This document shows, piece after piece, positions 60,221 through 64,000 of a stretch of 64,000 nucleotides of DNA (positions are counted from its first letter, which is position 1; every line of letters begins with the position of its first letter). The position numbers were made by a program, and so were the translations under genes. Location of the stretch: positions 18,910,001 through 18,974,000 of the forward strand of contig OZ316898.1 of assembly GCA_973895155.1 (NCBI GenBank). The letters are read 5' to 3'. The stretch comes from Marsupella aquatica. Lineage: Eukaryota > Marchantiophyta. Below the pieces are notes generated by a model. It was not told the origin of the DNA, searched no databases, and worked only from the letters and a program-made list of their open reading frames with translations.

Positions 60221-62554
60221 ACTCCAAGACTTCTCCCTCTTTCACATTCTTGTCCTCTAGGGTGAAAATTCATTCCAAAAAATTTAAGAAAAATATACTA
60301 AAATGGTGAACTTTGGTGTATCCAGGTTTTATCATGGACATTGGTGTCTTAATTAGATGTTATCTGTGGGAAAATGACTAACATGTCAGATTATAAGTAG
60401 AACAGTGACTTTAACCCCAAATGACCTTCACCTCACAAGTAATTGCAGGGTCGAAGCTCATACCCCACTCTTAGTTCTCCGTAAATGACACCCACATCTG
60501 TACTTATGACACTCTAGAGTATCCCCTTGTGAAGTCTTACAGGTGTGACATTGGCACCCCCTAGGACTAAACCTTTCACCCCCAGTAAAGGTGTCCAGCC
60601 TCCTCCAAACCAGGTGGATTCTAAAAAGCCCTAAAGACTACCCTGGGGAGAGTCTGTCCAGAGTGTTCCTCCTCACCTTTGTTATTCCACTCCAAGCAAG
60701 AAAATCAAATATCAGGTGGGTCCATTCTGGATTGCTTGTTGTTTCCATCTTTGAATACAAGGTCTTTCCAAGGGAAAAAAGACAACAGTATGTCTCCTGA
60801 TAATTATGTATGTGCCGGATGTACACTGTGCTCACATCTGAGCCGTTATTTTGTGATATGTAGACACGTAGACCTCTGCCCAACATTATGCAGAGTGGGG
60901 TTTCCTTTGCTTGCAAGCCAATCAATGCGGTACAATTGGGTGGCTTGAGAGACGTCAGTGCTGCGTAAGGGGCAATGGTGGGACCTTGTGGGGATCAAAG
61001 GTCCGCCCCCAAAGCAGGAACAGTGGGCAGTGGTGGGCGTATAATTATAATTGCACATAAAAAAATAGCAACATATGGTGTCATATGTTTCGTGACAGGA
61101 GTCAGAGTTGAATGGATTTTCTTTACTCATTATTTTTTATTACATTGTTTTTGTTTGTGAGTTAAACAAATTAACCTAGGTTAGCTTTTTCACATCCGCT
61201 CCCAGTCCTGTTGTTGGATAGCTTGGGTCTCCCTCAAGGTGACCGACCACCCTAAGCAAGACAAGAGTAGAGACTATGCATATGGACAAGGCTGACCCTT
61301 GACAAAGGCTGTGTCTAGAACGGGAGGACAAAACCACCCAACCCACCTCTCCATCAATTAGTCCAAGGGTGGTTAAAGTCACCTTGAGGAAAACCCAGGT
61401 CATTTGATTGCAAACCTGGGAGCAATGACATTCACTGGATGTGAAGAAACTAGTCCAGATGAATTTTATTAACACATCGAACCAAAACAATAACATTATG
61501 ATAAATAGAAAAAAATCAATGACAAGGCAATATTCTGTCCAAAAAGAGTGACAATCCAATGAATCCCATATACCATTATGAGAGTCCTGGGCATCTGCAT
61601 GATGATAATTAACATTCAGGGCTACAAGTCCCTGGAAAGTTATTTATGACTTTCCACACTCGCTGTCCGCCAGATGCTGCCCAAAGTTCGAACGTCAAGA
61701 ACTGGCTAAAACCCGGGAAAGAATAGGTGTTTTCATCCAGCAGGCCCTGGCCTGGTTGTAGACTACTCTGGTTGGGAGACGGAGGTTGCAAGTTTGAATC
61801 CCTGCAGGCGCCCTCCCACCACGCCCCCCCCTGGCCCCTCTGCCCGATAGAGCATACTGCAATATAAGTACCGTACAGATAACTAGGTCAACACAAAAAC
61901 TAATAAATTATTGGAAATCTCAGTCCTGCCCTGTTGGAACTTTTAGGTGACATTTGTGACAAATTGTGAGAAATAATCTAAACAATCTGATATAAAACAC
62001 TGAACCATCAGTATATCGGGAGTAAAGTTATGAAATTATTTATGGCATTATCCTATAATCTGAAATGGAAAATATCAACTTTTCGCTCAGTAGTCCCTAC
62101 TCTACTATCATTGAGGGGCCCGCACGTGCCCTCCCATTGTTGCCCTAACTTTTTCTTGGCATTATTATAGCGAGAGGAAACAGGGCATTACTCTAATTAT
62201 GCACGATGCCAAAATGTCTTTCTCGGACTTTACTGTCTTCCCAGAAGTTTACTTGTTGAGACCCTACCCAAATCTAGTCTCCTTGGTGGGACAAAACTTT
62301 CAACAAAGTTGGGTGAGAATCTTACTCGATCGTTTTGGGGGCAGATGTTCTGCTGTAGTGTTGAGGGTGGTTGAGGGTGCACCCAAGAAACCTAGTTTGG
62401 GCAGGCCTTGTGTTGGATGCTGTTTCTGGCTCCAGTCGCGGGGTACCAAGTTGAGTCAGGCTTGGCTCCCACAACTCTTCATTTTTCTCTTTGCCGTCCT
62501 TGCCTAGTCCCAACACTGCGCTAAGTTGGGCACCCTAAATGTCAACGGCTCCCG
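60221..62554. other. Intergenic region, no gene recognised
   Basis: No supportable gene. At about 61,785 the phrase AAGTTTGAATCCCTGCAGG resembles a tRNA-type B box, but no matching A box or cloverleaf is visible, so no tRNA or SINE is called. ORFs are short and unrecognised. Confidence 0.4.
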
Positions 62555-62681
62555 GTAACTGCACATCAAAATATGACATATGTGGTGTACAATATCTCTC
62601 TATACCATGATAAAAATGTTGTTATTTCATTTAAATCAATGAGTGCAGAGTGTATATTTTCACATTTTGATGTGTGATTAC
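62555..62681. mobile_element. MITE family M1, copy 2 (uninterrupted, 127 bp)
   Basis: Begins GTAACTGCACATCAAAATAT and ends CACATTTTGATGTGTGATTAC, an imperfect terminal inverted repeat of about 20 bp. Provides the empty site for the nested insertion in copy 1. Confidence 0.75.
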
Positions 62682-64000
62682 TGGCAGGGAATGTCAACCC
62701 TCTCTTGTGTAACTTCTCACCCTTGCTTCTCAGTGAGGCCAGCCGACTGTTGAAACAAATACCAGAACTCTCTTGCATTTCTCACCCTCATTTCTTACCC
62801 TGTTAGACATCATTTCTCTCTCTTTGCCATACAGGTGAATGAATGGTAGTGTACTTAAATTATTGTTTTTATTATTATTTATATAATTATATAATACACT
62901 TTCCAAACAAACTCACCTGTACCAATACTCCTCACGTCCATAGCTATTCACAAGAACAATCTAAATGTCAAAATTTTATGTTACTGGAGAAATTGTAACC
63001 TTGGGTTAGCCAGGGCCTTCACTTATGGAGTATATGCTTAGAGAGAGACAACACTAGTATCATACACTAATATACATCATGATCTTTACATATCACACTG
63101 CCAAATAACAAACAGCCAGGTGGATATAGGACCCCAAAGGCAAGAAACCGGCGACAAATTAAAAACTCCAGAAAAAAACAAAAAAAACCCCCACAAAGTA
63201 ACAGACTAAATTAAATTAAAATCCTACTGGGCAGCAAATTGACCCATGTGAAAATAGGGTTATCTTGATGTCCACCACACAAAATAATCAGATAACGCCA
63301 TGACTATAAACGTTCCTAACTGAATATTCGTCAGATGTAATGTCCAGAGGTACCCAATGAATCTAAGCAATCGACGGTTTGCAGGAGACTCTTTCATGCC
63401 GATCTTTCGCCGGATCTAGATGATCGTGGGTGCTAAACCCTTGTGGGAGGTACACGTATCACTAGTAAAATGCAGGCGATTGGATTCTTTTGAGGGGGCG
63501 ATGGCTGTGGGGGCGCCAGGTATCATTCTTTGCACTAACTTGTCGGGTGAGTGAAGCGCCCGCACGCAAGGGGCTCTTTTTTCCCCGCCCACAAGAATGA
63601 CGGCCCGTTGAATTAATTTGCACCACATTAGATCTTGCTTCACAATAATTGTCTTGCCTATCTTTTTGTTCTTGCCCCAGTCTTTTCCTCTTGGACCATT
63701 GAGTGTGTGAGTGACATGAGTTACACTGTTTCTTTCCGGTGCTGTCTCTTTCCAAGAAGCTCACTATTTATATTCCAAGCAATGTATATATGGGAAATTA
63801 TAAACGTACTTGTATGGAGAGTAATGCTCGGATGGACCACCCCCTTGAACCTTGCAACCTGGATGGACCAAGTTTCTTTTGACTAAAAAGGTTTCTGTGG
63901 ATTGTGGTGGTCCATCTGGGCGATTTGTCAAACCTTCAGGTCCGTGGTTCAAGTTACCACAATCACACAAATATCCTTAAATTTTAAAATTCAGGTATGG
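62682..64000. other. Intergenic region to the window edge
   Basis: No gene is supportable. At about 63,826-63,925 an inverted GGATGGACCAC...GTGGTCCATC pair forms a possible small MITE, related by its TGGACCAC motif to the insertion at 6,480-6,900. Confidence 0.4.

Noticed and set aside
61740-61815. Possible tRNA or SINE (B-box-like AAGTTTGAATCCC)
   Set aside because: No A box at the right spacing and no cloverleaf.

Overview
The window is nuclear DNA of a land plant. The evidence is spliced genes with GT-AG introns, an aspartic proteinase with the plant-specific saposin-like insert, a plant-type MED26 gene, an ERD15/PAM2-motif gene, and a large decayed Ty3/gypsy retrotransposon. The small gene set does not identify the species. 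The DNMT3-like domain and the repeat content suggest a non-seed plant (bryophyte or lycophyte), but this is inference.

Layout. 1-4.1 kb: intergenic, with short degenerate tandem repeats. 4.1-5.6 kb: ERD15-like gene on the minus strand with a GA-rich leader. 5.65-7.27 kb: degenerate array of about 60 bp units, interrupted by a MITE-like insertion. 7.3-33 kb: gene-poor sequence built of small dispersed repeats (a recurrent 250-350 bp family, a TTAA-flanked MITE, a Mutator-like MITE with a visible empty site), two LINE 3'-end remnants, many local duplications, and one isolated terminal exon of a YUCCA-type flavin monooxygenase at 18.7 kb. 33.2-38.5 kb: MED26-like Mediator subunit gene on the plus strand, resolved into nine coding exons (495 codons), one of only 28 nt. 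41.5-51.6 kb: Ty3/gypsy element on the minus strand. 55.2-58.95 kb: phytepsin-type aspartic proteinase on the minus strand. 59.5-64 kb: nested MITEs, a 95 bp-arm foldback, and otherwise featureless sequence.

Two things stand out. (1) The retrotransposon carries a DNMT3-like cytosine-5 methyltransferase between protease and reverse transcriptase, and a C4HC3 PHD finger at the integrase C-terminus where chromoviruses have a chromodomain: a DNA-methylation writer and a possible histone reader on one mobile element. This copy is dead, with four in-frame stops and at least five frameshifts; every stop is one C-to-T step from a glutamine codon. (2) The aspartic proteinase has two tandem, homologous, same-phase exons (56,543-56,601 and 56,427-56,488) encoding the start of the saposin-like insert. 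They are separated by an intron of only 54 nt. Using either one keeps the frame; using both or neither gives a premature stop. This is the architecture of mutually exclusive alternative exons.

The resident genes are unrelated housekeeping or stress genes and form no pathway together. All exon boundaries were read by eye from splice signals and family knowledge, not from transcripts.
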